Source of the DNA: Pseudomonas sp. M30-35
GTDB lineage: Bacteria > Pseudomonadota > Gammaproteobacteria > Pseudomonadales > Pseudomonadaceae
NCBI RefSeq assembly: GCF_002163625.1
Contig: NZ_CP020892.1
Coordinates: forward strand, 4,464,001-4,528,000
DNA: 64,000 nucleotides
Reading direction: 5' to 3'
In this document: positions 7,013 to 16,730 of the stretch, one piece after another
Position numbering within the stretch: the stretch's first letter is position 1
How the letters are laid out: each line of letters begins with the position of its first letter
Made by a program: the position numbers and the translations under genes
The notes under the pieces: generated by a model
Database searches by the model: none
What the model was told of the DNA's origin: nothing
What the model saw: the letters and a program-made list of their open reading frames with translations, nothing else

Positions 7013-8551
7013 ATGAGCGCCACGCCAAAACCTTTGGTACTGATCATTCTTGATGGTTTCGGGCACAGTGACAGCCCCGAACACAACGCCATTTTTGCCG
7101 CCAATACACCGGTCTACGATCACTTGCGTGCGACACAACCGCACGGTTTGATCTCCGGCAGTGGCATGGACGTTGGCCTGCCAGACGGTCAAATGGGCAA
7201 TTCAGAAGTAGGCCACATGAACCTCGGCGCTGGCCGGGTGGTGTACCAAGACTTTACCCGCGTGACCAAAGCCATTCGTGATGGCGAGTTTTTCGACAAC
7301 CCAGTCATCAACCAAGCAGTTGATGACGCGGTAAATAACGCTAAAGCCGTGCATATTCTCGGCCTGCTCTCCGACGGCGGCGTACATAGCCACCAAGATC
7401 ACATTGCCGCCATGGTTGAACTGGCGGTAAAGCGCGGCGCTGAAAAAATTTATCTGCATGCTTTTCTTGATGGTCGCGATACGCCGCCAAAGAGCGCGCA
7501 AACATCGATCGATCTACTCGACAGCACTTTCGCCAAGCTCGGCAAAGGGCGTATCGCCAGCATCATCGGCCGCTACTTCGCCATGGACCGCGACAATCGT
7601 TGGGACCGTGTCGAGCAAGCCTATAGCCTGATTGCCAATGGTCAAGGCCAGTTCAACGCAGCAAACGCCAGCGCGGGCCTTGAAGCAGCCTACGCACGTG
7701 GTGAAAGCGATGAATTCGTTAAAGCGACCACTATTGGCGACGCGGTATCGGTTGCAGACGGCGATGCCGTCATTTTCATGAACTTTCGCGCAGACCGTGC
7801 GCGTGAACTGACGCGCAGCTTCGTCGAGCCAGACTTCAGTGAGTTCAGCCGTGCCCGCGTTCCCCAGCTCGCTGGTTTCATCATGCTCACACAGTACGCA
7901 GCCAGCATCGATACACCGAGCGCATTCAAACCGACGCCATTGACCAATGTGCTCGGCGAGTACCTGGCCAACAACGGCAAGACGCAACTGCGCATCGCCG
8001 AAACCGAAAAATACGCCCACGTGACGTTCTTTTTCTCAGGCGGCCGTGAAGAGCCATTTGCCGGTGAAGAGCGCATCCTGATTCCATCGCCGAATGTCGC
8101 CACCTATGACTTGCAGCCGCAAATGAGCGCGCCGGAAGTCACTGACAAAATCGTCGATGCCATTGAGAACCAACGTTACGACGTCATCGTGGTCAATTAT
8201 GCCAACGGCGACATGGTCGGCCATACCGGCGTATTCGCCGCCGCAGTGGCCGCAGTGGAATGCCTGGACAGCTGTGTCGGGCGCATTGTCAGCGCGCTCG
8301 ATAAAGTAGGTGGTGAAGCGTTGATTACCGCCGACCACGGCAATGTTGAGCAAATGGAAGATGAATCAACTGGCCAAGCGCACACTGCGCATACCTGTGA
8401 GCCGGTGCCATTTATTTATGTTGGCAAGCGCGACACCCAAGTCCGTGATGGCGCTGTACTGGCAGATATCGCCCCAACCATGCTTACGTTGCTGGGTTTG
8501 CCGGTGCCAAGCGAGATGACCGGCACCAGCATTCTGACCTTCGATAAGTGA
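7013..8551 (+). CDS. gpmI: 2,3-bisphosphoglycerate-independent phosphoglycerate mutase
   Basis: This 512-residue Mn-dependent glycolytic enzyme interconverts 3- and 2-phosphoglycerate. Alkaline-phosphatase-superfamily metal ligands are visible, including D14 (ILDGFG) and the phosphorylated Ser64 in [10 protein letters not shown]. Further motifs are [35 protein letters not shown], and the C-terminal [12 protein letters not shown] and [10 protein letters not shown]. The length matches the family. It diverges from the rhodanese-grxC-secB operon and ends in a terminator before the envC-like gene. Confidence 0.98.
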   Translation: MSATPKPLVLIILDGFGHSDSPEHNAIFAANTPVYDHLRATQPHGLISGSGMDVGLPDGQMGNSEVGHMNLGAGRVVYQDFTRVTKAIRDGEFFDNPVINQAVDDAVNNAKAVHILGLLSDGGVHSHQDHIAAMVELAVKRGAEKIYLHAFLDGRDTPPKSAQTSIDLLDSTFAKLGKGRIASIIGRYFAMDRDNRWDRVEQAYSLIANGQGQFNAANASAGLEAAYARGESDEFVKATTIGDAVSVADGDAVIFMNFRADRARELTRSFVEPDFSEFSRARVPQLAGFIMLTQYAASIDTPSAFKPTPLTNVLGEYLANNGKTQLRIAETEKYAHVTFFFSGGREEPFAGEERILIPSPNVATYDLQPQMSAPEVTDKIVDAIENQRYDVIVVNYANGDMVGHTGVFAAAVAAVECLDSCVGRIVSALDKVGGEALITADHGNVEQMEDESTGQAHTAHTCEPVPFIYVGKRDTQVRDGAVLADIAPTMLTLLGLPVPSEMTGTSILTFDK

Positions 8552-8572
8552 GGATTGGTCGATAAAATCCAC

Positions 8573-8608
8573 AAATGCCTCAGCCCGCTGGTCTGGGGCA
8601 TTTTTTTT
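8573..8608 (+). terminator. Rho-independent terminator after gpmI
   Basis: An 11-bp stem (AAATGCCTCAG, 8573-8583, with CTGGGGCATTT, 8593-8603; one G-T wobble) with a 9-base loop is followed by eight T residues. It separates gpmI from the envC-like gene. Confidence 0.85.
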
Positions 8609-8662
8609 GCTCCAGACCACGGGCATACTAGAGCCACTTTATGCACAGGTATGCCCCGCCCC

Positions 8663-9919
8663 ATGTTTCGCGCCCTAATTCTGATATTGATGACGTGCTT
8701 ACTCTCCCCTGCATTCGCAGACGAGAAAACTGACGCGCAAAAAAAACTTAATGCCGCCCAGTCAGATGTCGTCGAGCTGAAGAAGCTGCTGCAAAAAATT
8801 CAGCAGGAAAAATCTGGCATACAGAAATCGCTGAAACAGACGGAAACCGAGATGGGCGAGCTGGAAAAGCAGGTCAAAGGCCTGCAAGAACAGCTCGACG
8901 ACGGTGCAGAAGAGATCAAGCGCCTCGAAACAGAGAAAAAAAAACTCCAGAGCGCACGAATTGAACAGCAACGCCTGATCGGGATTCAAGCCAGAGCGGC
9001 CTACCAAAGCGGTCGCCAGGAGTACATCAAGCTGCTGCTCAACCAGCAAAATCCCGAGAAATTCTCGCGCACCATGACTTATTACGACTATGTCAGTAAG
9101 GCGCGCATGGAGCAGTTGAATACCTTCAACGAAACCCTGCGCCAATTGGCTAACGTCGAAAATGACATCACCGCCCAGCAGCACCAGCTACTTGAGCAAA
9201 AAAACACGCTAGACACCCAGACTGAAAAGCTTGCTCAGGTGCGCAAGGAACGTCAGGTTGCTCTGGCCAAACTGAACAAAGACTACTCGGCGCGCGACAA
9301 AAAGCTCAAAGCCCGTCAGCGCGATCAGGCGCAGTTGGCCAAAGTCATCAAAACCATCGATGAAACTCTCGCTCGGCAGGCCCGTGAAGCCGAAGCAGCA
9401 CGGCAAAGAGCATTGGCCGCCGCCAACCAGGCAAAACAACAGAACAGTTCTTCAGGCTCACCCGCCGCTAGCGCGAGCGGGCCAGTTGTCAGCGCTGGCG
9501 CGGTCTACGGCGGTAAATTCGCCAACGCCCGCGGCAAGCTACCTTGGCCAGTTAATGGCCGTTTACTAGCACGCTACGGAACCCCGCGTGGTGGAGACGC
9601 TCGAACCAAGTGGGATGGCGTACTAATCAGCGCAACCGCTGGTAGCCAGGTCCGCGCCGTACATGGCGGTCGTGTAGTTTTCGCTGACTGGTTGCGTGGA
9701 GCCGGACTTCTGGTCATTCTCGATCACGGCAATGGTTATTTGAGCCTGTACGGGCACAATCAGAGCTTACTCAGGGACGCTGGAGAAGTGGTTAAAGCTG
9801 GCGATCCTATAGCAACAGTAGGCACCAGTGGCGGGCAAAGTACGCCTGCATTGTATTTTGCAATTCGCCAGAAGGGTCGCCCTAGCGATCCGGCACAATG
9901 GTGCCGCGCGCAAGGATAA
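8663..9919 (+). CDS. envC: Murein hydrolase activator EnvC-like (coiled coil plus LytM domain)
   Basis: This is a periplasmic 418-residue protein. It has a signal peptide (MFRALILILMTCLLSPAFA), a long Lys/Glu/Gln-rich coiled coil (about 22-275) and an Ala/Ser linker. The C-terminal LytM/M23 domain begins near KLPWPVNGRLLARYG. The degenerate active-site region (DGVLISATAGSQVRAVHGGRVVFADWL, then LDHGNGYLSLYGHN) indicates an activator of AmiA/B-type amidases in cell separation rather than a peptidase. The ATG at 8663 was chosen because it begins the signal peptide; ATG 8651 is the alternative. It is followed closely by ctpA, as in P. aeruginosa. Confidence 0.92.
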   Translation: MFRALILILMTCLLSPAFADEKTDAQKKLNAAQSDVVELKKLLQKIQQEKSGIQKSLKQTETEMGELEKQVKGLQEQLDDGAEEIKRLETEKKKLQSARIEQQRLIGIQARAAYQSGRQEYIKLLLNQQNPEKFSRTMTYYDYVSKARMEQLNTFNETLRQLANVENDITAQQHQLLEQKNTLDTQTEKLAQVRKERQVALAKLNKDYSARDKKLKARQRDQAQLAKVIKTIDETLARQAREAEAARQRALAAANQAKQQNSSSGSPAASASGPVVSAGAVYGGKFANARGKLPWPVNGRLLARYGTPRGGDARTKWDGVLISATAGSQVRAVHGGRVVFADWLRGAGLLVILDHGNGYLSLYGHNQSLLRDAGEVVKAGDPIATVGTSGGQSTPALYFAIRQKGRPSDPAQWCRAQG

Positions 9920-9951
9920 GCGCTTATTTATTCCGTAGGAGTCCGTTCGAC

Positions 9952-11265
9952 ATGCCGCATTTGTCCCGCCTTACCTCTCTGGCCTTAGCGATCGCCCTGC
10001 TGAGCGGCGTATCACTGTCACATGCTGCAGAGATCATTGCTCCAGCAACGGCTACGGCCAGTGATAAGGCGCCATTGCCCCTTGATGAGCTGCGCACCTT
10101 CGTTGAGGTGATGGACCGCATCAAGAGTTCTTACGTTGAGCCGGTGACCGATAAGGAACTGCTGGAAAACGCCATTAAAGGCATGATCAGCAACCTCGAC
10201 CCGCACTCCGCTTACCTCGGGCCAGAGGATTTCGCTGATCTGCAAGAAAGCACCAGCGGCGAATTCGGTGGGCTCGGCATTGAAGTGGGCATGGAAGATG
10301 GCTTCGTTAAAGTCGTCTCACCGATTGATGACACTCCAGCTTCAAGAGCTGGCATTCAACCGGGCGACCTGATTATCAAAATCGACGACCAGCCTACCAA
10401 AGGCCTGTCGATGCTCGATGCTGTCGACAAGATGCGCGGCAAGGCTGGCAGTAAAATCAAATTGACGATCGTTCGTGACGGCGGCAAACCGTTCGTGGTT
10501 GAGTTGGTGCGCGCCGCGATCAAGGTGAAAAGCGTCAAGAGCCAGATGCTGGAGACTGGCTACGGCTACATTCGCATTTCTCAGTTCCAGGTCAACACCG
10601 GTGAAGAAGTCGGCAAAGCCCTGAACAAGCTGCGCAAAGACAATGGCAAGAAACTCAGCGGCCTGGTTCTCGACCTGCGTAACAACCCAGGCGGTGTGTT
10701 ACAGGCGGCGGTTGAAGTAACCGATAACTTCCTCAAGAAGGGTTTGATCGTTTACACCAAAGGTCGCATCGCCAATTCTGAGCTGCGCTTCTCCGCAGAC
10801 CCAGCTGACGCCAGTGAAGGTGTACCGCTGGTGGTATTGATCAACGGCGGCAGCGCTTCGGCATCTGAAATTGTCGCCGGCGCCCTGCAAGACCACAAGC
10901 GTGGCGTGCTAATGGGCACTGACAGCTTCGGTAAAGGTTCAGTACAAACCGTGCTTCCTCTCAACAACGACCGCGCGCTGAAACTGACCACCGCGCTTTA
11001 CTTCACCCCCAATGGCCGCTCGATCCAGGCTCAGGGCATTGTTCCGGACATTGAAGTCAATCGTGCCAAGCTCACCCGCGAAGGCCCAGCATCAAGCCTC
11101 AACTATAAAGAGGCAGACCTGCAAGGTCACTTGGGCAACGGTAACGGCGGCGCTGACAAACCAAGCAGCAGCGCTAAAGCAGCTCAAGCGCGCCCACAAG
11201 ATGATGACTTCCAGTTGAGCCAGGCATTAAGCCTGCTCAAAGGCCTGAACATCACTCGTAACTAA
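9952..11265 (+). CDS. ctpA: Carboxy-terminal processing protease (S41 family)
   Basis: This 437-residue protein is exported (signal peptide 1-25, ending SLSHA). It has an S41 N-terminal helical region, a PDZ domain (about 107-185, GGLGIEV to LTIVRDG) and a protease core. The catalytic Ser303 lies in NGGSASASEI and Lys328 in SFGKGSVQT. This closely matches P. aeruginosa CtpA, which with LbcA degrades peptidoglycan cross-link hydrolases. A ribosome site TAGGAG at 9936-9941 fixes the start. The longer frame overlapping envC has no family resemblance. The C-terminal tail is low-complexity, ending in a short helix (FQLSQALSLLKGLN). Confidence 0.96.
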   Translation: MPHLSRLTSLALAIALLSGVSLSHAAEIIAPATATASDKAPLPLDELRTFVEVMDRIKSSYVEPVTDKELLENAIKGMISNLDPHSAYLGPEDFADLQESTSGEFGGLGIEVGMEDGFVKVVSPIDDTPASRAGIQPGDLIIKIDDQPTKGLSMLDAVDKMRGKAGSKIKLTIVRDGGKPFVVELVRAAIKVKSVKSQMLETGYGYIRISQFQVNTGEEVGKALNKLRKDNGKKLSGLVLDLRNNPGGVLQAAVEVTDNFLKKGLIVYTKGRIANSELRFSADPADASEGVPLVVLINGGSASASEIVAGALQDHKRGVLMGTDSFGKGSVQTVLPLNNDRALKLTTALYFTPNGRSIQAQGIVPDIEVNRAKLTREGPASSLNYKEADLQGHLGNGNGGADKPSSSAKAAQARPQDDDFQLSQALSLLKGLNITRN

Positions 11266-11361
11266 GCAAACCCTCGAACACCAAGGGCAAACACGTTGCT
11301 GTTTGAACCTTGGTGGACAAGCTTCGCGTTGTCGCACCCTACAGTAGGTCGGCAGCTACGC

Positions 11362-11391
11362 AGGGTGAATGGCGCGGTTTTCATTCACCCT
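11362..11391. repeat. Intergenic hairpin repeat, copy 1
   Basis: A perfect 10-bp inverted repeat, AGGGTGAATG (11362-11371) and CATTCACCCT (11382-11391), has a 10-base loop. A related hairpin with stem GGTGGATGA is found at 57753-57788. Both sit between convergent genes and probably belong to a dispersed Pseudomonas palindromic repeat. The rest of the 218-bp gap (11266-11483) holds only the terminator below. Confidence 0.5.
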
Positions 11392-11438
11392 TGATGCCAA
11401 TAAATATCTGAGTTGTTAGCCCAAACTGCAGCCACAAA

Positions 11439-11472
11439 AAAACCGGCTTGGCTTATCGCCAGACCGGTTTTT
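11439..11472 (-). terminator. Bidirectional terminator between ctpA and solute-binding gene
   Basis: The arms AAAACCGG-CT-TGGC (11439-11452) and GCCA-GA-CCGGTTTT (11458-11471) enclose a 5-base loop with a small internal mismatch. A and T runs flank both sides. It lies between convergent ctpA (+) and the minus-strand gene. Confidence 0.8.
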
Positions 11473-11483
11473 ATTGTGCACAG

Positions 11484-12239
11484 TTATAGGTAACTGTTGG
11501 TCATGTCATCAATGAAACCTTCGGTACGCAACTCATCCAGTGCTTTCTGCAGACGCTGCACGACTTCATCCGGGGTGTCTTTGTTCAATGCCAGATACAG
11601 CTCAGCTTCCTTGAAGCGCAGCACTGTATTAAGCCCACTGACACCCCCTTGCTTGGCGATATAACGCCCCACAGGATCGGTCGTTGCCCAGAGGTCAATC
11701 TTGCCGGAGATCAATTTCTTGACGTTTTCCTGATCGCGCAACGCATTGATTGGCTTCAGCCCTTCGCTCTCTAACGCCTGACTCACTGCGTCGTTCTTGT
11801 AGGCACCGACTTTGTACTGCGCCGAGTCCTTGAGATTGGCAACCTTGATGTCATTGCCAGGCGCTGCAAGCAACACCCAGCCGGTCTTAGCCAGTGGCCC
11901 AACCCACTTGAACAGTGGTTTACGCTCTTCGGTGTAGGTGGTCGAGAACAGGCCGTAGTTGGGTTTATCCAAGGTCAGGCGATACAAGCGATCCCATGGA
12001 AAGCGCAGCGTCAGCGTGTACTTGATCCCCGCACGCTTAAACATCTCCCGCACTATGTCAGCGCTAATGCCGTCGATCCCATCATCGCGAGCAAAGTTTT
12101 TATCGTCCACCGCCATGTTAAAGGGTGGAAAGTTCTCAGTCAGTAACACTACTTTGTAGTCTTCTGGTAACTCTGCATGTGCCGCGCTTGCCATCAGCGC
12201 CAGCCCGAACAACAGACCGCTCTTCACTAACTTCAGCAT
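11484..12239 (-). CDS. Orphan periplasmic solute-binding protein (SBP_bac_3), copy A
   Basis: This 251-residue protein has a signal peptide (about 1-22, ending ASAAHA) and a family-3 extracellular solute-binding fold (VVLLTENFPPFNMA, DGIDGISADIVREMFKRAG, LTLRFPWDRLYRLTL). This branch resembles polar amino-acid binders, but the substrate is unknown. No permease or ATPase is adjacent. It is strongly paralogous to the next gene along its whole length, so the pair arose by tandem duplication. P. aeruginosa has similar genes between ctpA and hisF. Confidence 0.88.
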   Translation of the reverse strand: MLKLVKSGLLFGLALMASAAHAELPEDYKVVLLTENFPPFNMAVDDKNFARDDGIDGISADIVREMFKRAGIKYTLTLRFPWDRLYRLTLDKPNYGLFSTTYTEERKPLFKWVGPLAKTGWVLLAAPGNDIKVANLKDSAQYKVGAYKNDAVSQALESEGLKPINALRDQENVKKLISGKIDLWATTDPVGRYIAKQGGVSGLNTVLRFKEAELYLALNKDTPDEVVQRLQKALDELRTEGFIDDMTNSYL

Positions 12240-12330
12240 CTTGCTTACCCCGCCCTTATGTATTGTGATTATTGGCTAGCAACGCCTATGCCCGCAGGGC
12301 TGCGGCGCAACCCTCATACTCCCCTTAAAC

Positions 12331-12354
12331 AAACGGGCCTTAAAAGGCCCGTTT
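12331..12354 (-). terminator. Hairpin terminator between the two solute-binding genes
   Basis: A perfect 11-bp stem (AAACGGGCCTT, 12331-12341, with AAGGCCCGTTT, 12344-12354) has a 2-base loop and lies just after the stop of the 12359-13114 gene. On the minus strand it is followed by GTTTAAG, only a short T-tract, so it may attenuate rather than fully terminate. Confidence 0.6.
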
Positions 12355-12358
12355 GGTT

Positions 12359-13114
12359 TCACAGATAGCTATTGAGGGTGTCGTCGACAAAGCCCTCTTC
12401 GCGCATCTTGTCCAACTCAGCCTGCAGCTTCTGTACCACCTCATCCGGCACTTGGTTATTGAGTGCCAGATATAGCTCAGCCGTGTCAAAACGCAGGATT
12501 GTCTTCAAGCCAGAAACTCCTTCTTGCTTAGCGAGATAACGCCCGGCTGGATCCCCGGTGGCCCAGAGGTCAATCTGCCCAGCCATCAACTTAGTAGCAT
12601 TGAGCTGATCGCGCAATGCAGTGATTGGAGACAACCCCTGCTCTTCCAGGTGCTGGGCAATCGCATCACCCTTATACGCGCCAATTTTGTACTGCTTGGC
12701 TTCTTCGAGATTCTTTACGGTAATGTTGCTATCGCCACGGGCTAAAAGAACCCAGTCATCGGGACCGATTGGCCCAACCCACTTGAACAGCTTCTCACGC
12801 TCAGGCAAACGCGCGGTCACGAAGACACCGTAGTTCGGCTTCTCTAGCGCCAATTTGTAGATACGGTCCCAAGGAAAGCGCAGTGTCAGGCTGTACTGAA
12901 TACCTGCACGCTTGAACATTTCACGCACGATATCCACGGCAATACCGTCGAGATTATCTTCCTGAGCGAAGTTTTTACCGTTGATCGCCATGTTGTATGG
13001 CGGGAAGTTTTCGGTCAGTAAGACCATGCGGTAGTTTTCATCAATCTCGGCTCTCGCCACCGCAGACATCAATAGCAGTGCCCCAGCACTTGCCAACAAC
13101 AGACGCTTCAACAT
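12359..13114 (-). CDS. Orphan periplasmic solute-binding protein (SBP_bac_3), copy B
   Basis: This 251-residue paralogue of the downstream gene has a signal peptide ending at AVARA (about residue 22). The same blocks follow: MVLLTENFPPYNMA, EDNLDGIAVDIVREMFKRAG and SLTLRFPWDRIYKLAL. The start is the ATG at 13114; an in-frame TTG just before it is unlikely. AGGG lies about 10 bases upstream. No transporter membrane genes are nearby, so it may serve a distant ABC system or a sensor. The ligand is unknown. Confidence 0.88.
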   Translation of the reverse strand: MLKRLLLASAGALLLMSAVARAEIDENYRMVLLTENFPPYNMAINGKNFAQEDNLDGIAVDIVREMFKRAGIQYSLTLRFPWDRIYKLALEKPNYGVFVTARLPEREKLFKWVGPIGPDDWVLLARGDSNITVKNLEEAKQYKIGAYKGDAIAQHLEEQGLSPITALRDQLNATKLMAGQIDLWATGDPAGRYLAKQEGVSGLKTILRFDTAELYLALNNQVPDEVVQKLQAELDKMREEGFVDDTLNSYL

Positions 13115-13249
13115 CAATCACAACCCTAATTCAGAACTTATAATTTTAGGCGGGCTAGACTAGCCCTGTTTTTATGCAGACAACAATTGGATGTGTATAG
13201 CTGCGACTCAGGTCACCTCCCCGTGACCCGAGATAGAGCATTGGAAAGA

Positions 13250-14020
13250 CTAACGCACAACAATGCCGCGGCTGGCCATGTAGGCTTTAGCTTCAGGCAC
13301 GGTGTATTCACCGAAGTGAAAAATACTGGCCGCAAGAACCGCAGCCGCTTTGCCCTCAATAATCCCGTCAGCTAAATGCTCGAGATTACCCACGCCACCG
13401 GACGCAATAACCGGAATCCCCACGCTCTCGCTGATCGCCCGGGTAACGCCCAGATCAAAGCCGCTCTTCATGCCGTCTTGATCCATGCTGGTCAGGAGAA
13501 TTTCGCCAGCGCCGAGGTCCTCCATCTTTTTCGCCCACAGCACCGCATCCAGCCCAGTTGGCTTGCGCCCGCCATGAGTGAAAATTTCCCAGCGCGGGGT
13601 TTCGCCTGGGCCAGAAACCCGCTTGGCGTCAATCGCGACAACAATGCACTGCGACCCAAAGCGCTGCGCAGCCTCACCCACAAACTCGGGGTTAAACACC
13701 GCAGCGGTGTTGATCGAGACTTTGTCAGCGCCGGCATTGAGCAGGTTACGAATATCCATCACCGTGCGCACCCCGCCACCAACGGTCAGCGGGATAAACA
13801 CCTGGCTGGCCATGCGTTCAACGGTATGCAAAGTGGTGTCGCGGCCATCAACGCTTGCGGTGATGTCGAGAAAGGTAATCTCGTCAGCGCCCTGCTCATC
13901 ATAACGACGGGCAATTTCTACCGGGTCACCGGCATCGCGGATGTTCTCGAATTTAACCCCTTTAACCACGCGGCCATTGTCGACGTCGAGGCAGGGAATA
14001 ATACGTTTTGCCAGTGCCAT
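13250..14020 (-). CDS. hisF: Imidazole glycerol phosphate synthase cyclase subunit HisF
   Basis: This 256-residue TIM barrel forms IGP and AICAR from PRFAR, using ammonia from HisH. The two catalytic aspartates are visible ([12 protein letters not shown] near the N-terminus and [13 protein letters not shown]). Phosphate sites GGGVRT and ASGGVG are present. The ATG at 14020 ([14 protein letters not shown]) has AGGA about 8 bases upstream; the longer frame is not conserved. It is the last gene of the hisB-hisH-DUF2164-hisA-hisF cluster. Confidence 0.98.
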   Translation of the reverse strand: MALAKRIIPCLDVDNGRVVKGVKFENIRDAGDPVEIARRYDEQGADEITFLDITASVDGRDTTLHTVERMASQVFIPLTVGGGVRTVMDIRNLLNAGADKVSINTAAVFNPEFVGEAAQRFGSQCIVVAIDAKRVSGPGETPRWEIFTHGGRKPTGLDAVLWAKKMEDLGAGEILLTSMDQDGMKSGFDLGVTRAISESVGIPVIASGGVGNLEHLADGIIEGKAAAVLAASIFHFGEYTVPEAKAYMASRGIVVR

Positions 14021-14079
14021 GATGAAATCCTGTTTAGGGTGGACAACGCACGGGTTGCCCACCTACCGAAGCGAGTCGC

Positions 14080-14817
14080 TCAACCCGTGTAGCTGTCGCA
14101 AAATGCCTGCGCTTCAGCAACGTCCAAGGTGCCTTCGTAAATCGCCCGACCGGTGATTGCACCAATAATGCCCGGGGCTTTAGCGGCCAGCAGGCTTTTG
14201 ATATCACCGAGGTTGTGGATACCGCCAGAAGCAATGACCGGAATCGAAGTCGCCGCCGCCAATGCCGCAGTGAAAGGTACGTTGCAACCTTGCATCATGC
14301 CGTCTTTGGCGATATCGGTATAAACGATGGCCGAGACGCCATCAGCTTCAAAGCGCTTGGCCAGGTCAATCACCTGGACGCTGCTGACTTCAGCCCAACC
14401 GTCGGTGGCGACAAAACCGTCTTTGGCATCCAGGCCGACAATGACTTTACCCGGAAAGGCTTTGCAGGCCTCAGCCACAAACTCTGGTTGCTTGACCGCC
14501 TTGGTGCCGATGATCACGTAGCTGACGCCCGCTTTAACGTAGTGCTCGATGGTTTCCAGCGAGCGAATACCGCCACCGATCTGGATCGGCAGATTTGGGT
14601 AGCGCTTGGCGATTGCAGTGACCACATCGCCATTGACCGGCTGGCCTTCGAATGCGCCATTCAGATCGACCAGATGCAAGCGACGGCAGCCACCGTCTAC
14701 CCACTTGGCAGCCATGCTCACCGGGTCATCGGAAAACACCGTTGAGTCTTCCATACGGCCTTGGCGCAGACGCACACAGGCGCCGTCTTTGAGGTCAATC
14801 GCGGGGATAATCAGCAT
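14080..14817 (-). CDS. hisA: ProFAR isomerase HisA
   Basis: This 245-residue TIM barrel catalyses the Amadori rearrangement of ProFAR to PRFAR in histidine synthesis. D8 (IPAIDLKDG) and the later Asp in [12 protein letters not shown] are the catalytic pair. Phosphate-binding GGGIRS and ASGGI are seen. A 9-bp inverted repeat (CACGGGTTG at 14049-14057, CAACCCGTG at 14081-14089) spans its 3' end before hisF. Confidence 0.98.
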   Translation of the reverse strand: MLIIPAIDLKDGACVRLRQGRMEDSTVFSDDPVSMAAKWVDGGCRRLHLVDLNGAFEGQPVNGDVVTAIAKRYPNLPIQIGGGIRSLETIEHYVKAGVSYVIIGTKAVKQPEFVAEACKAFPGKVIVGLDAKDGFVATDGWAEVSSVQVIDLAKRFEADGVSAIVYTDIAKDGMMQGCNVPFTAALAAATSIPVIASGGIHNLGDIKSLLAAKAPGIIGAITGRAIYEGTLDVAEAQAFCDSYTG

Positions 14818-14900
14818 CGGTTGAACCTATTCAAGTCTTATCATTAATCCAAGAGAGCCGCTGAATGCCTCAAGCCTGTGCGGGGCGGTTCAGCGGTTCG

Positions 14901-15161
14901 TTAACTTTTTTCGAGTGCCCACAAGTCGCTTTCGATGCTCTCAAACCGGTCTCTAAGCACGGTTTGCACATCATCAACAGCCTTGTTGTAGTAAAGCGGC
15001 GCGATCTCGCGGTTGAACAGCTCGAGAATCTCCTGCACTTCAAACGAGCCCAACTCAAGTTCGAAGCGCTGATCGAGAAACTTCTGCAGGCTGGCCACGG
15101 CAGCCGCCTCCTGAGCAGGCTCAAGGGCCAGAATAGCGGCTTTATCCTTGGCCCGAGCCAT
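14901..15161 (-). CDS. DUF2164 family protein
   Basis: This 86-residue cytosolic protein shows the DUF2164 pattern (SLQKFLDQRFELELGSFEVQEILELFNREIAPLYYNKAVDD). The function is unknown. The ATG directly abuts the hisH stop codon (TAAATG), so it is co-translated within the histidine operon, between hisH and hisA. A link to histidine synthesis is only suggested by position. Confidence 0.88.
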   Translation of the reverse strand: MARAKDKAAILALEPAQEAAAVASLQKFLDQRFELELGSFEVQEILELFNREIAPLYYNKAVDDVQTVLRDRFESIESDLWALEKS

Positions 15162-15800
15162 TTACCAGCGACCGTCCCATGCCGCGAAGTTCTGCAGCAA
15201 TTGCAGGCCATGGGTGTGGCTTTTTTCTGGATGGAACTGCACGGCAAAGCGCGAGCCATCAGCCAGCGCTGCGGCAAAATCGTTGCCGTAATGCCCGCGA
15301 CCAACCACTTGCTTAGGATTGCCCGCTTCGATGTAGTAGCTGTGCACGAAGTAGAAGCGCGCCATGTCAGGGATGTTGTGCCACAGCGGGTGCTTGACCG
15401 TTTGCGCGACTTCATTCCAGCCCATGTGCGGTACTTTCAGCGCTTCGCCATCTTCAACCTGGCCCTTGCCAAAGAAACGCACGGAGCCGGGAAACTGGCC
15501 AATGCAATCTATGCCGCCATTCTCTTCGCTGCGATCCATCAACGCCTGCATACCCACGCAAATGCCAAGGAACGGGCGATCCTGACTGACTTCACGCACT
15601 AGCTGGTCGAAACCCAAACGACGGATTTCAGCCATGCAGTCACGAATCGCACCGACGCCGGGAAACACTACGCGGTCAGCTTCGCGAATCACCTGAGCAT
15701 CGCTGGTCACTAGCACGCGGCCTGCGCCAACGTGCTCAAGCGCCTTGGACACCGAGTGCAGGTTGCCCATGCCGTAGTCAATCACGGCGACTGTCTGCAT
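15162..15800 (-). CDS. hisH: Imidazole glycerol phosphate synthase glutaminase subunit HisH
   Basis: This 212-residue class-I glutamine amidotransferase supplies ammonia to HisF. Nucleophile C81 lies in GICVGMQAL. The His-Glu pair is in [12 protein letters not shown] near the C-terminus, and the oxyanion strand is FPGVGAIRD. It starts on the last base of the hisB stop and its own stop abuts the DUF2164 start. Confidence 0.98.
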   Translation of the reverse strand: MQTVAVIDYGMGNLHSVSKALEHVGAGRVLVTSDAQVIREADRVVFPGVGAIRDCMAEIRRLGFDQLVREVSQDRPFLGICVGMQALMDRSEENGGIDCIGQFPGSVRFFGKGQVEDGEALKVPHMGWNEVAQTVKHPLWHNIPDMARFYFVHSYYIEAGNPKQVVGRGHYGNDFAAALADGSRFAVQFHPEKSHTHGLQLLQNFAAWDGRW

Positions 15801-16393
15801 CAGAGCACGCCCTTGGTCGACGGCATCTGACCAGCCATACGCGGATCAAGCTCAACCGCCATACGCAACGCGCGACCGAATGCCTTGAACACGGTTTCGA
15901 TCTGGTGGTGCGTATTGGTGCCGCGCAGATTGTCGATGTGCAGACTCACCAGTGCGTGGTTAACGAAGCCTTGGAAAAACTCCTGAAACAGGTCAACGTC
16001 AAAACCGCCAACGACCGCACGGGTGAATGGCACATGCATCTGCAAGCCAGGACGACCCGAGAAGTCGATGACCACTCGCGACAGCGCTTCGTCCAACGGC
16101 ACATAAGAGTGGCCGTAACGAGTCATGCCTTTTTTGTCGCCGATGGCTTTGGTAAACGCCTGGCCGAGGGTAATGCCAACATCTTCGACGGTGTGGTGGT
16201 CGTCAATGTGCAGGTCGCCTTTACACTCGATATCGAGATCAATCAGGCCGTGGCGAGCGATCTGGTCAAGCATATGCTCAAGAAATGGCACGCCGATGTC
16301 GAATCGCGCCTTGCCAGTACCATCTAGGTTGATCGAGACCTTGATTTGGGTCTCCAGTGTGTTGCGCTCGACGAATGCCGTACGTTCGGCCAT
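15800..16393 (-). CDS. hisB: Imidazoleglycerol-phosphate dehydratase HisB
   Basis: This 197-residue Mn-dependent dehydratase is the monofunctional form, lacking the phosphatase domain of the E. coli fusion. Metal-binding repeats DDHHTVED and the later NTHHQIE are present, plus [10 protein letters not shown]. The ATG at 16393 ([16 protein letters not shown]) matches the family and has GGAG 6 bases upstream; 16405 is a poor alternative. It is first in the his cluster here, with about 450 bp upstream that includes a MITE. Confidence 0.98.
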   Translation of the reverse strand: MAERTAFVERNTLETQIKVSINLDGTGKARFDIGVPFLEHMLDQIARHGLIDLDIECKGDLHIDDHHTVEDVGITLGQAFTKAIGDKKGMTRYGHSYVPLDEALSRVVIDFSGRPGLQMHVPFTRAVVGGFDVDLFQEFFQGFVNHALVSLHIDNLRGTNTHHQIETVFKAFGRALRMAVELDPRMAGQMPSTKGVL

Positions 16394-16560
16394 CACCTGC
16401 TCCACTCAATCGTTGTGCAAAAGGGTAGCCATTATAGGCAGCCTTATCCGCAGCGGCTACCGGCGATGACCAATGCTGACGCCCACGAATCACCATTAGT
16501 AAGAAATTCATCCTAACAAAGCACCTGCACTGGATTTTTAAGCGCCCGATCCATCTCTAA

Positions 16561-16730
16561 GGAACCTCTGAAAAAGGTAGCGAGCGACGATAGTACAAGG
16601 CAAAAAAGTGCGAAAAAGCGACCGGGGTCGCGCTCGACTTTAGTTGGCCTAAATGAGTATTTTGAGCAGTTTTTTAACGCAGCAAGGGCTGCCCCAGTAA
16701 TATCTAGCGCAGTAGTTTTTCAGAGGCTCC
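16561..16730. mobile_element. 170-bp MITE of IS5 type
   Basis: Terminal inverted repeats GGAACCTCTGAAAAA (16561-16575) and TTTTTCAGAGGCTCC (16716-16730) match at 14 of 15 positions. They are flanked by the direct repeat CTAA on both sides (16557-16560 and 16731-16734), which fits the YTAR target duplication of the IS5 family. There is no coding capacity. Inside are A/T-rich runs and a GC palindrome (GCGACCGGGGTCGC near 16618-16631). The rest of the hisB/oxidoreductase gap (16394-16846) shows nothing else. Confidence 0.75.

Noticed and set aside
13376..14092. 238-codon plus-strand frame opposite hisF
   Set aside because: It is the antisense shadow of hisF, which is a complete, well-conserved gene on the other strand.
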